From Nymphaea colorata (taxonomy: Eukaryota > Streptophyta > Magnoliopsida > Nymphaeales > Nymphaeaceae): a stretch of 64,000 bases of DNA. The notes under the pieces are model-generated. The model had not been told where the DNA came from. It did no database searches and was given only the letters and a program-made list of their open reading frames with translations. A program made the translations under genes and the position numbers. The stretch spans positions 22,909,934 through 22,973,933 of the forward strand of contig NC_045138.2 of NCBI RefSeq assembly GCF_008831285.2. The letters run 5' to 3'. Each line of letters opens with the position of its first letter. Positions within the stretch are counted from its first letter, which is position 1. Shown here in pieces: positions 13,701-25,300 of the stretch.

Positions 13701-16700
13701 GCTCCATCAGTTAGGGAACCACCTCTCCCTTGGAAACTTGGCCAGTGGTACCAGATGTCCGTATCTCCTTCTAGTATGGCAGCATGGCAGAAATCCTCTT
13801 TTGGAGTGAAAAACTCGGAGACTGCAACAGCATATCAAAAGTTAGAAAAGGAGTCTTCACTCCCTTGACCCAATCTGGAAACGGGAGAAGGCTGTTTCAA
13901 CCTTCCCTGCTTGCTCCACAAAATACAGCCAGCAGATTGTACTTTATTCTATCTTTCATGTTTCAGAGAAAGGAATGGTGATCAGAATTACTGGCTAATG
14001 GTGCATTCAGTTAGGTTGATTGTGGTAGAAGCAGCACACTGTTGTTAAAACTTAAAAGTGTTAGGCAGTGTTTAAAAACTCGCCATGTCAACACCTTGAC
14101 TTGGCTGACTCGGCTCGGCTGGCCCACTTACCGGGTCAACCCAGTCGGGGGACTCGATTTAAACAAAAACTCGGTAAGACTCGGTAGAACTTGCCTTGGA
14201 CTTGGTTGACTCCGCCGAGCCTTCTGTTGAGTTTTTTTATGCAGTGTAATACAGAAAAACTAAAATGTGCAGGGGGGTTTGAGTAATAAAGCAAGTTATA
14301 AAAAAGATGTAAACCTAAACCCTTGTTGGAGTTCTCTTCTTCTCGATGGCAAAAGACGGAGGAGAAAGACATTAAACCCTTATCTATTGTTTTTCGCCAT
14401 ATTTCCAACGAGAATGGAGATTCCGATGATGCACCTGCATCAACAGAAAAATCAGCTTCTTAGGTATGTCATTCTTGTGTTTTTCATTTTATTTTTCCAA
14501 CATTTATGTTTCCCAATGATTTGGATCGATTAACTTAACCCTTTTAGTTTTTCCGGCAACTTCAATTTTTTACGATGTGTTCTCTCTCTCACTTTCTAGT
14601 ATCTCTGTCCTCCCCATTCTTCTCTCCTTATGTTGGTTCATAGTCTTATGGAAGTATTCCCAAACCTGTCATGCTCTCTCTATGTTTTTCTCTATGCTCT
14701 CTCTCTTGTAGCCTCACTCTGTTCCTGCCCCTTTCTCTGTAATTCTCTCTCCCTCCCTCTCGGCTGCTCGGACTCTCTCTTTGTTCATAGTTTTCATTCT
14801 TTTCAAGTTTCAAATGAATGGATATTTTGTTTCTCCTTTATTTCATCTAATTCTCATCATTTTTTAGTTGATACCGTTGTACTATCTACTTACTGTCTCC
14901 CCATTTTTTTTTAAATTTTTATCGTTAGTTTCAACTAAAGGAATATTCTGCTTCTATGGCTTCATTCTAAACACAAACATGAAAATCTGTAAAGTTCAAA
15001 CTTGTCTCCATAAAACATTTTTTTTCCAAAAAAAAAAAATGAAATATACTGAATGCTTCAATCCTTTGTTAAGTTTAACATTCAATATTCACTTTGTAGT
15101 TTATTTTCTCAAAAATGAAATTGTACAACTCAGTCTGCCTAATCCTGCCTAGGCTCAAGGCTCAACCTCTCACCTAGGCTAAGCCTAGGGCTTTAACAAC
15201 ATAGATCTAAAGTCAAATGATACAAATTCCCTACTTTAATTGATTCAAAAAATATACACACCTCTAATTCAAAGACAAGAATTAGAAAAAGTGGTCTCTA
15301 ATCAACCTTTCAGATCATCCATCATCGTTCATTCATTTTGTAAAGGAACAGAGATTTGCAGTTACTCTGCTTCAATTTTTTTTTTATCATGTGCATGCTT
15401 CATACACATGGTTAATTAACCATAACAGCAAACATGATGCAATTTTGAGCCTAAGAGTTGAAAGAGAACTTGAATGAACTTGATTTCTCTCTTCCTTGTC
15501 CTAGAGATAAGAAGTTCACACATTTATTTTTTGGATCAGAAGATATGTTTAAGTCTTTAAGAGGATACAATTATCTCAGCTTTTATTAACTCCAACCAGA
15601 TGCAATCCAGATTCCAGAATACATGTCTAACAAGACAGAATCTTCCATTACCAATTCGCTGATCTCAATTTTTATAATTTTTATTCACCCTAACCAGAAA
15701 CAAGTCCTTAATGACACCTCTCCCTCTATCTTCAAGAATTCAATCATGGAAATGTGCATAAAAATTCAAGAAGAAAAAAGGAGGAACCACCGAAATACTT
15801 GTCACACATCAGCCAACCGACACATAATCAACTGGCAAACCCAGGTTGACGACACCACGTGCAACTAGCAAGCAGATAAACTCCTCAAGTTTATCCAATG
15901 TTTCACAAGTTGCCCTAAGAAACCAAAATAACAGATGACCAAGAATAGAATTTCATATTAGGAGAAGCTCCCACTTTCGAAGACAACCCTACAAATACTT
16001 AGTCTACTTACAACCGCTTGCCATCAATAAAATGTAACCTATTCACGATTCCGTACCATTATATACCCCTCTGTTTTCTATCAAAAGACTCTCCAACAGT
16101 TCCAGGCCCAAAAGGACATGCTACAGAATCAAAGCAAGTGGTACGTTTTCAGAGAAAGCAACTTGCCACTAAAATTAAAATTTTCTAAATTCAGAAGAGT
16201 AAATGAACGTCGACATTTTTATAAACCTAACTGGCTGTCATTAAAGACTGAAACCCGGATTCTATTGCTTCCCGATTTCCATGGAACGCGAACGAGAAAC
16301 TAATTGTCATCAACGAAGAGCAAAGCCGCCATAAATAATCCCGATCTAGCCCCTCACAATTTGTCTATCGATATAGCGCAAGAGCGATGCGAAAAAACTC
16401 ATAGTTCACAAAATCAGAACATAAATGATCTGAAATTTTGCTTTGCACCTGTAAGTCTTCGGGAAGGTACTCGTGCTTCATGGACAGATCCATGGCGCGC
16501 TTGAGCCGCTGGGTCCGGGCATCTACAACCTCTTTCGGGAGACGAGAAAGGGCTTCCTTAATGTCAAGGTCGAACATGGGGTCATAGAGATCGTCGTAAC
16601 GAAGCCCTAAAGAAGAAGACCATCTTGATTAACCGATCCCGCAGGAGAGAGGGAGTCAGAAAGAGAGAGGGAAAGAAGCATACCATATTTCTTCAGGCGC

Positions 16701-16777
16701 TTGGAGATGGCCTTGCAATGCTGGGCAGCAAACCAGTTGCGGGATGGATTCAGGAACGATCTCAAGAACGCGTCCAT
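1..16777 (-). CDS. QCR7: Cytochrome b-c1 complex subunit 7 (complex III), partial, 3 of about 4 exons in window
   Basis: Coding exons on the minus strand are 16684-16777, 16449-16606 and 221-268; the last exon lies left of base 1. Together they give 100 codons; the plant protein is usually about 122 residues. Exon 1 encodes MDAFLRSFLNPSRNWFAAQH, exon 2 runs from LRYDDLYDPMFDLDIKEAL to HEYLPEDLQ, and exon 3 encodes ALQTPFRGYLQEMLAL. This follows plant QCR7 without a gap, and phases (1, 0, 0) and GT-AG borders agree. The start was chosen to match the family N-terminus; an in-frame ATG lies 24 codons upstream at 16849. The protein is a matrix-side subunit of mitochondrial complex III that contacts cytochrome b and is needed for complex assembly (family knowledge). 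Intron 1 is 77 bp. Intron 2 (269-16448) is about 16.2 kb and carries an entire LTR retrotransposon. The missing end should encode a short Glu/Arg-rich tail. Confidence 0.93.
281..1889. other. QCR7 intron 2, segment left of the Gypsy element
   Basis: AT-rich intronic DNA without a recognisable coding segment. The short open frames here have no family signature. It contains one CT microsatellite (1648-1699). Confidence 0.6.
1648..1699. repeat. (CT)n microsatellite, about 26 units
   Basis: An uninterrupted CT dinucleotide run about 190 bp outside the 5' end of the Gypsy element, within QCR7 intron 2. It is polypyrimidine on the plus strand, so it reads as GA in the sense of the host transcript. 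Confidence 0.95.
1895..5473 (+). repeat. 5' LTR of the Gypsy element (3579 bp)
   Basis: Same length as the 3' LTR and nearly identical to it; only scattered point differences were found (for example near 2006, 2033, 2127, 2197, 2218, 4297 and 5378). Much of its length consists of degenerate internal tandem repeats: about four units of roughly 180 bp across 2861-3600, three units about 200 bp apart carrying a shared GCCCCCCA...GGGCGTC core (3811, 4003, 4207), and a roughly 95-bp pair at 4591 and 4804. Open frames inside it, such as one of 179 codons at 3439-3978 on the minus strand, have no family match and are treated as chance. Confidence 0.95.
5476..5490 (+). promoter_or_regulatory. Primer-binding site (initiator tRNA-Met)
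   Basis: GGTATCAGAGCT lies 3 bases after the 5' LTR end. It is the common plant retrotransposon priming sequence complementary to the 3' end of initiator tRNA-Met, with A in place of the usual leading T. Confidence 0.9.
5535..6230 (+). CDS. Gag-like protein of the non-autonomous Gypsy element
   Basis: A 231-residue open frame starting 62 bp after the LTR. An alternative start at residue 6 (MAPRDVK, base 5550) has a better initiation context (GCT before ATGG). Residues about 45-75 are rich in Met, Asp, Arg, Glu and Leu and look like a coiled coil (MMSQMRDDKRRIIERLDSLE). The remainder is Pro, Thr, Ser and Gln-rich and low in complexity. No CCHC zinc knuckle and no clear capsid major-homology region are visible, so the Gag assignment rests on position (first frame after the primer-binding site, upstream of a protease). 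It ends in TAA at 6228-6230, and the protease frame continues downstream in the same reading frame. Confidence 0.7.
   Translation: MCLAAMAPRDVKQVAADIELQEVSDEGVVVVTGEEVTPVTLKSLMDMMSQMRDDKRRIIERLDSLERRVLETPLGAPPLPQATASPDVPTASYVQQGGVTESAMHRTRDQMQQKATQSVRSTEGKGLLSTPTREGCSVLAGRFLNASVPRPPFSQPTVDVEVPSTSFTQPRGISESSIHQVLFETQQANVKPIQAPHGEELLPKPPKQTDYVSIDQPSQMSYAEMEFDEVE
6306..7676 (+). CDS. Retropepsin (aspartic protease) frame running into the 3' LTR
   Basis: A 456-codon frame. Residues about 14-21 carry the retropepsin active-site motif VLLDSGAT (Asp17). They are followed by the plant Gypsy Gag-asp pattern VVVGNG...VCRAVNL...FVVDLLVLPIEG and the second hydrophobic motif VVLGV near residue 100. Beyond about residue 130 no polymerase domain follows. 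From residue 314 (base 7247) the frame enters the 3' LTR, and its last 143 codons are LTR-encoded. The same frame is open at the start of the 5' LTR (1854-2324). The protease fold is well supported. Whether the 456-residue product is made is unknown; initiation might depend on passing the gag stop codon, which is in frame 75 bp upstream. Confidence 0.85.
   Translation: MRMVGSIQSTGVVVLLDSGATPNHIRTEIAHKVAYTLTPHGPLTVVVGNGAFLSCNLVCRAVNLVMQGESFVVDLLVLPIEGPDVVLGVISVATDVPLAAGNDVDQVPTLGIECPMFTDTNPRDWNVKVVRYSLCLGVPPEHQVTYAMLRLEDPKYNYVNQSGAVEAWRKQTAIWADQLPSLFVLATKGERDSSSISFLLSLLEEQPEARAKPRKRQVYDRGKASHTSTWPDELHRPRESLLASLARDYGPHPRRACWVRELGSETVHTVHLVEGKERRFQGTSSGGVEEFDQIAHRFPYVRAWGQAHTQRGGSDTCLSRSPSRQDVGEATATAVEPVGGEGGNKVPSRTGQNCTEGRRRWPPSAEGSADRRGTASVFGATTRADTVHTRRAGEEPTTDPRLEFYMANSSCDRDKDAPEPSRTKELADTRRDGRMLKEDGSDADMLVMKTTLPESG
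7247..10825 (+). repeat. 3' LTR of the Gypsy element (3579 bp)
   Basis: Second LTR copy, ending CTACCA directly before the GTAAC target duplication. It carries the same internal tandem structure as the 5' LTR, shifted by 5352 bp. Its first 430 bases supply the C-terminal codons and stop of the protease frame. Confidence 0.95.
12156..12357. repeat. 101-bp tandem duplication
   Basis: Two adjacent copies, 12156-12256 and 12257-12357. Both contain GATAATACTGTAATTTCCAC and AACGGAGTA, and they differ at only a few positions. Non-coding, inside QCR7 intron 2. Confidence 0.92.
15135..15206. repeat. CCTAGGC-rich repeat ending TTTAACAACATAG
   Basis: The end GGGCTTTAACAACATAG resembles the right terminus of the Mutator-type element at 49380-55216 (CGCTTTGACAACATA). 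It is preceded by the same kind of GCCTAGG / CCTAGGC palindromic text. Probably a decayed relative; its left end was not located with confidence. Confidence 0.4.
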
Positions 16778-17246
16778 GGAAGCAAAGCTCCAAATCTCTC
16801 CGGCTCTCTGTGTTCTCTCCCTTCTCTCGACCCTTCCGCAAGCCTCCAATTATTATGGACGCTCGGCCGCGCCCTCCTCCCCTCCTCCTCCTCCCCCGCC
16901 GCCCCTAGGGCGTCGTAAATTCGGATCTCCTTCTGGACTTCTATACCCGAAATCCATCTTTGAGGTTTTTCACTAGCGCTTCGAATTGAACCGAGTCTTT
17001 TGAGTTTTGACCGATCTTTCTCAGGTGCGCGCATTTGCACCCCTTTTCTTTTTGTTCAAATTTTCGGTTGTTTTTCGCAAATTTAATCATGTAAATGCAA
17101 AACGTCCGAAGCTTCATATGCTCAAGAAATAATGAAAATATGTTGCATAAATCTTGATACTCTTAAGGGTTTTAGTTAAGATTAACGATCTTAACTTTCT
17201 CACTAGACATTAACTTTTCATTATGTTCTTAAATTTTTTATTTTGC

Positions 17247-17281
<35 letters not shown>

Positions 17282-19378
17282 TTCTCCCGTCATTTGAATA
17301 GTACCGATTCTCATATGCATCGGGCTGCACGTTCAAGAGGCTCGATAGACAAATCACAGGATTTCAATTGCTCTACATGGATTTTTCAGGCACTTAGATG
17401 CTCCAGTTACGCCGGATGGATGGATGGCCGAGAAATTGGTAAAGATCATATCATTTTGGTAAGAAACAAAAACTAGACCTACTAAAAGTAATTATTAAAG
17501 TGTTTTTCTGTAACCTAGCAGTATAGATTTGATTTTAAGAGTGATTTGATGAACAACATGTATTAAGTTAATCATTTGACTTTAATAATAAAAAAAAATG
17601 AACAGTTCTTATAGCATCAAAATTTTGATAACAACAAAGTCAAACTTTTTTATGAATATAATAGGACGTTGAAATTTTGTTTTAAAAAAAAAATCAAAAC
17701 AAATTTAAGTGGTCTGGATATAGTTGTGTGTTTGGGAGGCCAAAGCATCCAAACTGCTGGATGATATGTGTGTGTGCATAGAATTGGCAAACCCATGACT
17801 CGGACTCGATTGGCAAATGATCGGGTCCTTGGGTCAGCAAATTGACTCGTTGACTCGGTTGAATATTCAAATAACCATAATGTATTTTTGTTACTGTTGA
17901 ATGAGCAATTTCAGGCGAGTTAGGGTTGAGTCAAGGGTGAGTTGGGCTGAATCATGACTCGTGACCGAATTTGTTTGGGCGATTCCCAAGTCAGCCGGCG
18001 AGTTTGCCAACTATGATATAGAAGTTGTAGATTTAACCGTCTCAAGTATGGGTCATCCACAAGTCGTCGTGAATACTTTAGGCCTTTGGCTAGATTCAGC
18101 AACTTTACATAAAGCCGTCGAGCTTCTGACTGGAATCCAGACACCTTTCATAAATCCAACCATAGGGATGTGGGTAGGTTGTGTAAAATTATATGAACAG
18201 AAGACCATGAAGATTTTATGTAAAGTTAGATAGAATTTGATAAAACTACTAATCAATTGTTACTAGTTTGAACATGCAAATAGTTCGGGCGCATCAAATA
18301 CAAACTCTTTGGTTATATATCTGATTTTCCATGCTTTTGCTGATGTTAATATTATCAACTGCCTTGGTTCACAACTTTTTCTAGTAAAAACTACATCAAC
18401 TGTCGTGGTCCATAAGGACCATAACTCTTTCTTGATACAAACCAAACCCAACTATCACAGGTTGATGTCCATCAGACCGCCCAGTGGGGTTAGTTTAATT
18501 GGAATCTGTACAGTCGGTATTCAATCCAAATTCTACGCTTAAATCCAAAGTCTCACATGTGTGAACACCCGCTCTTAAAGCAAAGCAAAGTGTAAACACC
18601 GCAAGCATGTGAAAGTTAAAAAGTCATGCATCAAAGATTTTGGATCCTTCAAAAACTTATACTCTGGTTGCACATTTCCAGTTATATTACTTCATTGCCT
18701 ACCGAATGCGAACGAAAGTCAGTGATGAGACGAGCAGAAGCTAGAGTACACCAGACCGAACACTTGGTCTGCTTTAGCTGGATTGCCATGACGTGGGCCT
18801 TTTCGAATCTAAAGTCTAATTTCAGCCCAGAAACTCAGATGGGCTTAGGGGCCACTTGGCATTAAAAATAGCATAAAGGTGTCCTACAACAAAAAGCAAG
18901 AAGCAGATTCATGAAGCTGCAGATTGCTTTGAACGAACGTCCATAAAAGGATGAGAAAGTTTTGACCATCTGTCCGTTATTTTCAATAACATAACGACAT
19001 TTCAGGTGCCCAGGGAGGGCTCTGAAAATGGAAGCAAGGTGCAAGAAAATAGCTGAGGTGTGCTTTTAGTGGTGCCATGCAGGAAAACAGATGCACAGCA
19101 AAGTGAAGCTCTGGCGGTCTGGCTCAGATAGATCAGGCTTTCGGACAACATAATGGTATTTCAGCAGGCTGGAACCAGCATCCTCTGTCTGCACTTCAAT
19201 CTTCAACATCCAATTCTATAGGTTTAAATCACACTGCCTATCTGGATTTTCATATAAAACTTACTTAAGAGTTAAGAGAGAGAGAAACTATAAGAATTAC
19301 ATGGAATTGTGACAATGAAGTTACAGTAAATACATAAAGGAATGATGGCCATGAGTACACAGATGCCAACTTTGGGCT
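16778..19378. other. Intergenic: QCR7 upstream region and ZDS 3' flank
   Basis: Both flanking genes are on the minus strand. Bases 16778-16930 are GC- and CT-rich and probably hold the QCR7 5' UTR and core promoter; no strong TATA box is visible. A (TA)n tract lies at about 17250-17277. Bases 17790-17960 hold a GACTCG-rich degenerate repeat like that at 14090-14220. The ZDS 3' UTR should lie just below 19379; no canonical AATAAA on the minus strand stood out. No further gene was recognised. Confidence 0.5.
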
Positions 19379-22300
19379 TCAGACCATGGTTAATTCATCA
19401 ACTGTGTTCGTACTTTTTGGAATTGATGGGGCCTCATAGGCAGCAAGCTTCTGCCTGATAGCTGCCAACTCCTCCCCAGAGTTGCAGATGTAGGCTGCAG
19501 CCTGTCTTCCTGATAAAGTTGCCCCTTCCATACTGTCAATGTAATCCTAGAGATTTGCAAGCATGATGAGTTAGCTGTTGTTTTAGCGCGTTAACCCAAT
19601 TATGATAAAAAATTGCCAGAAGTTCTAAAGTAAAACAACTGACATATAAAAGAGCTTCACACGTTCAACAAGCATACACCTAAAGTAGCAATCAAACCGT
19701 GTTAATGGTAAGGTTGGCAAAATCATGAGCCGTGATCACAATGATATAGCCAGTTACTCCAACTTACAAAGGTTAACATGAGCCAGCCATGCAAGCACAT
19801 ACAAAGAAAAGAATCGGAAACATGTTTCATGAAAGGATAATAGATGCTGCAGCCTAAACAGAGAGAGTGGTAAGAGGTGTGTCACCAACCTGTTTCGTAT
19901 AAGAACCAGCAAGAAAGAAATTCTTTACAGGCGTCCTTTGATCAGGTCGAAAAGGATCCATTCCAGGACCCTCACGATATAAAGATTGCCCAATTTTGAC
20001 AACTGAAGACCATATAACTTGTAATCCTTGGGAAGATGGAAACAAAGACAAAACCTGACGAGCAAAAAAATGCAGAGTTAAGCTCCCTTTTTTCTCACAG
20101 ATGAGAATGAAGCTCCTACTGGTTCCTAGCATTAATAAAAGTCCATAAAATTACGGTGGGCAAACCATCATATGGTACTTAAACCAAATAACATGTCAAT
20201 CCATAAAGATATTGCAGAGAGTAATATACCAGGTAAACAAGTGGTGTCATGAAGCACAAGCAGGGAAAAAATATTTTAAAAACAAGCATCGAGGATTTAG
20301 GGAAGCAGTGTGAGGCAGGAACGCAAATTGGAACTTTGGGGAAATGCATTTTAGTAAAGGCAGGAACAATTTTCCGTAGCAGTTGCTGACACCCATGCCC
20401 CCAACTTTTTACATTTAAGATTTGAAAGGGCGTAGGACATACATGCTGCTAACTATTTTACTTCATTTTACACATCTGTATACCTGTCATCAACATTTAC
20501 CTTAGACGAATAGCTGTCAAGCTCGACATTGTAGAGTTGAATATAACAGATACAAAAATTTGGTGATTTTTTTTTTCTCTTCTTTGACAAACTTTAATAG
20601 CCGAAAGAATTTCAAAATGTATTAAACCTATCATCACTTACTACTTACTAGCTAACATATCCATCCCAAAGGCAAAGCACATGCATCTAGATTCTAGCCT
20701 TCAATGGGTATTTACAATCTCTGAAAAGAGACCCAAATATTACTACTGAACATGTGTCATTAACAAAACCAGGCCAGAGCACTTGCACCGCACCTATCTA
20801 TGTTTGTGCACTTAAGCCAAGCATGAATCTGACATGCTGGTTATAAACCCTATTCTACTGAAAAGAACATGTGTATACATCCACACATCTATTCAGAACA
20901 AAGTGGAAATCTGGTAAGGACTTTCTTGAGCATCTTACCTGCTTCTGTACTCGATCAATAATTTCTTCATTCGGAAAAGGCATGTATGGATCACCCGGTG
21001 TCAGCACAGCTCTAGAAAGTAATATAAAGACTACTAGTTAGATGAAGAATTAAAAAAGAAACATAGAACAAGACTAACCAACAAAACAAAGCTAACTGGT
21101 AAAGGAAATAGGAAGACATAGGTTGATTGATATTCATGATCGACAGAGATTATACCTACAGGCTACAAGAATAACTAAATGAAATTATAATGTGGAATAT
21201 ACCAAATGCTGAACAAGGTTCATCATTAAAGTACTCCACAGTGTATCCAACAACCCCAAAATTCAGCCTTTATAGAAGAAGCATCCTTACTGGATCAGTG
21301 AGCCTTGCCCTTCAATATAGTAATCCTCTGGCGAAGTGAGTGCCAGGTCAGCAAAGCAAGAAAAATCTGCATCTGGGGTGTAAAGGAGATTATCCAATCC
21401 AGCCGCTTTTCTTAGTTGCCTAACGCAGACAATATTAGAAATTAGCTCAATGACAAAAATGATTATAAAGCCAGAAAATGACTTGAAGTGATACTATAAT
21501 ACAACACGACCACATGAATACAAATAAAAAAAAAAAGTTTTCTACAGTATGATGTTGAATAGCCAAATATACCTCGATTTTTCCACATTTTGAAGCTCTG
21601 TAACCCAACCATTATATCTAAGTTGAACAGTGATAACTGGCACTCCGACCAGCTTGTAGATGTTGTCAAAAGCTTCCCATTGTCTCCACTTCAATGGAAG
21701 CAATTTCTTTATTCCAGGGACATCACAAGCTATGACAAGGGGGTTGAGAAAAACAAATTAGATCCTGGATCTTCCCCAGCAATATAATTACACAAACAAG
21801 ATTTAGATGTTCGATAAAAACCTGCAACATATGCATCTGCTTGCACCGTTTGCTTGCTTGTCGCCTGCATACAAACAAAACTGAATTTAAGCACCATATC
21901 GTCAATGTTTGGAACAGAATAATGTGACTAAAGATGCTCTAAAGATATTTAGATTACGTTTTCCTAGTTTTTTCAGTCCAGACCGTCTTGTTCCATTCAA
22001 TAAAGAAAATATCCATTGAAAAAGAACGAAAAGAGAAATGAAAGGTATCAAAATATTCATTTAGACCTGGAGAAGAATACTGGAAAAAAAATCTGAACCA
22101 ACACAGATGGTTTAGTAGCCTTTGCTTATGTGCTATTCAACCAAATCACTGCCCATATATGCCATACTTCATAAGAAGGCTTGATCCTCCATTTACCTCC
22201 ATTAACATAATATATTTCTCCTTGCTCTACTCAGATGCAGTAGGATACTCAGAAGAATCTGACTAGAGAATGAGATTAAAAAGACAATGATAGTCATAGC

Positions 22301-25300
22301 TGTGAAGGTTTAAGCATACATTCTTTCAACAAAAAATTTGTTCATTTCATGATTAGACATTGAGAAGGTATGTCACACCCTCCAAGCAAATTAATCCAAT
22401 AAACATATTCATGCGAAAGGATTGAAAACACAGACCTACCTTTGACAGTGCAAGGCCTGTAACATACGTTTCCCCGTCAATGGATTTATCAAAATAAATG
22501 TCTCTACATCCCCATCTAAGATGAAATCTACAGCAAGAGGATCAGAGATGCACCGTCAGCACATGAGTACCAGAGAGCAAATGTTAAAGAACGAAAACCA
22601 CACCTCAAAAGATTCCCTACCTTCCTCCCTTACTAATGATGTACTTCTGTATGGGACCACTCAAGAAGTTATCAGGAGAACCTTTCAACATACGCAGCAG
22701 GGATGCCTCCGTTTTAGTGGCGAAGAAGCCAAAAACAGTGAGCATACAACGGGCACTTATATTATCACAATCAATAAATCCAAGGGCATAAGCAACAGGA
22801 TCCCACATTCTTTGGATACTTAAACGCGTTCCACCTTTGGACAAAAACCACTCGGAGAAGCTAATCTGAGATTTTACACAAGATCAAAGACTCAATAATA
22901 TGATAACACTCAAAACAATCAAATACATAAATAGATCAAAGCTGGATGCATGAGAATGACATCATTAGCCTGCCAGATGTCTAACACATGTCACCAACAG
23001 GAGTACCATAAAGGCATAAACTAAACAAAGGTCCAACGTTAAAGAACAATGGAACAGAATTAGATAAAGCATGCTGAATGGGAAAACTGAAAAGGAAACA
23101 TAATTTTGTTATGGGTAAAAAGGAAACATAATTTTGTTATGGGTAGTCATTTGAAATTTAGACAATATATACATCTGAGATATTTTGTTTTAACCCTAAT
23201 CTCTATATAAAATGAGATTAGGAGTTTAATGAAATACCAATTATTCTCCCTCTATCTGTCTTCCTCTCTCTCCCTCTCTTAGTCTCATGTCCCCTCTTTC
23301 TTCTTTCTTCTCTCTTCTCTCCCTTTCTCTTCTCTTCTCTTTTCTTCTCTCCTCGTGTCCATCTTCTGGCTTAATGTAGAGTCATAGACACAACATGGTA
23401 TCAGAGCAAAGACCATCTCTGGGAGGAGGTAGCGGCAGATCATTGACAGACATTACAGTTGTGTTGTTTATGTGCACGACAAAACATGGAAGAGGGGTCG
23501 CGGTTGCACAATACCACTGAAGGATTGCCAAAGGATAATGAAACTCAATGTTGCAAAGGCGAACACACTCAGACTTCGAGTCTCTCTCTGCTCGCAGCAA
23601 AGGGAAATTCAGAAGTTTGCACAAGGCAAGAAAAATTGCTCAAAAGACCGATGCCTGGTAAGGGGCTTGGTGGTAACAATTTATAAACAACGAGTGATGG
23701 TACAATAATTCAGTGAATAAATTCGCCTGCAAAAGTAGCACGCACTGAGCGATGCTTTAAAAAAAGAAAACAATGACAAGATAAGCTTTACAAGATTCGC
23801 CAGTACAATGATCAAAAGAAGACAAAGATGACTCATGACTAAGACTTCTGCTTTCGTTGCAATGATCAGAAGGCGACAGATGACTCATTGGGTTGCTTTT
23901 TGGCTCTGAATATATTTGTGTTGGAGTTTTGTCGTTATTCTTCTTTTGTTTCACTGCTTTCCGCCTCGGATTCCAATATTCGTCGCACAGCAAATTCATG
24001 GTGGAGGCAGAAACCTTTAGTCTGGACACGACAGTTCCGACATTTGCGCCTTTCCTTTGTGATTTTTTCTAGTGTCGTGCAGCTTTCTTCAAACTCCTTT
24101 TGGGATATTCTCATATAGGAATTCTTCATCTTGAAAGATTGCGACTTCGGGATAATCAACAAAATTGATTCTCTGCATTTTTCGACACAGTGCTTCTTCC
24201 CACTTTGGACTTGCAATAAAATTAAAAAATTCTCTAGATACGTTGTTAGCATATAATTGTCTTCTGTGGAGGATTAGATTTTCCAATACAGTTTTGTCAA
24301 TGGCCCATAATAAAAGTTCTATTTCGAATGAGGTCCATTTTAGGTTATTGACAATGCAGGTAATTCTTCCTCCAGCTGTGTAGTAAAAATCTAGATTTGG
24401 ATAGTGACCTTCTACAGCGTCTGCAAAGTCTGGAATTCTGGATAAAGTTTTCTAATCTTTTGACAAACCTTCCATCTTTGCTCTGGTGTGTCTACTAGCC
24501 AGTCTTCTCATTGTCTGCCAGTTGATCTCATCATCTTGCATTCTCAGGTGAGAGCGTCTGGTAACGAATGATGTACTCTTTTTACCAGATCAATTGTAAA
24601 ATCATACTGGGATACAGAAATTGCTACCAAGCAAATCTTTGTAATTTTGGACTGCTGGTAATTTTTCTCTTGAATAGTACGGACAGGTTGTGAAGTCGTT
24701 CTGAGTATGAATTTTTCGCCAATCAAGTAAGGGTGAAATTTTTCCAACCCTCTGATCGCTGCAAGGATTTCTTTTTCTGCATGCCAATAATTGATTTCAT
24801 TAGTTTTGAATTGCCCGCTAGTATAAAAGCATACCTTTTCTTGGTTGCCATCTTTCTTTAGCAGAACTGCTGCCCATGTGTCACTTGATGCATCTGTGGA
24901 TAGGACATAGAGCCCGACAAAGGCAGGTTCTAGCTCTGGCAGTCTTCCCTTAATGAGATTACTGCTTTTGTAGCCGCTTTAGTCCATTCATATGACTCAT
25001 GATGCATGACCTTGCGGATTGCCTGTGTTTTCTGTGATAGATTTTGAATATAGTTTCCGACATAATTGAGGCATCCAAGGAACCTTTCGCACTGTAGCTT
25101 GTCTTCGAGCTGATTTGGAAATTGCTCGATTTTCTTCAGCACATGATCTTGCATGGTTATTTTTCCTTCTTTGAGCTTGATGTCGAGAAATTCAATTTCT
25201 CGTTTGGCCAGTTGAAATTTTTCTTCTGTTTTGGACAGCCCTATGTCATGCTATCGCATATTTCTGCGAAAATTGTGAGATGCTGCAAATGTTCATCTAC

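Larger units (their letters stand above)
10831..16448. other. QCR7 intron 2, segment right of the Gypsy element
   Basis: AT-rich intron DNA. No host exon was recognised. It contains a 101-bp tandem duplication (12156-12357), a GACTCGG-rich degenerate repeat at about 14090-14220 that recurs at 17790-17960, and a CCTAGGC-rich repeat end at about 15135-15206. Small open frames show no family features. Confidence 0.55.

Noticed and set aside
23396-23407. TGGTATCAGAGC first considered as the pararetrovirus priming site
   Set aside because: It lies outside the similarity between the two viral arms (which ends at about 23489) and has the opposite orientation to the left copy. A Copia LTR stub explains it better.
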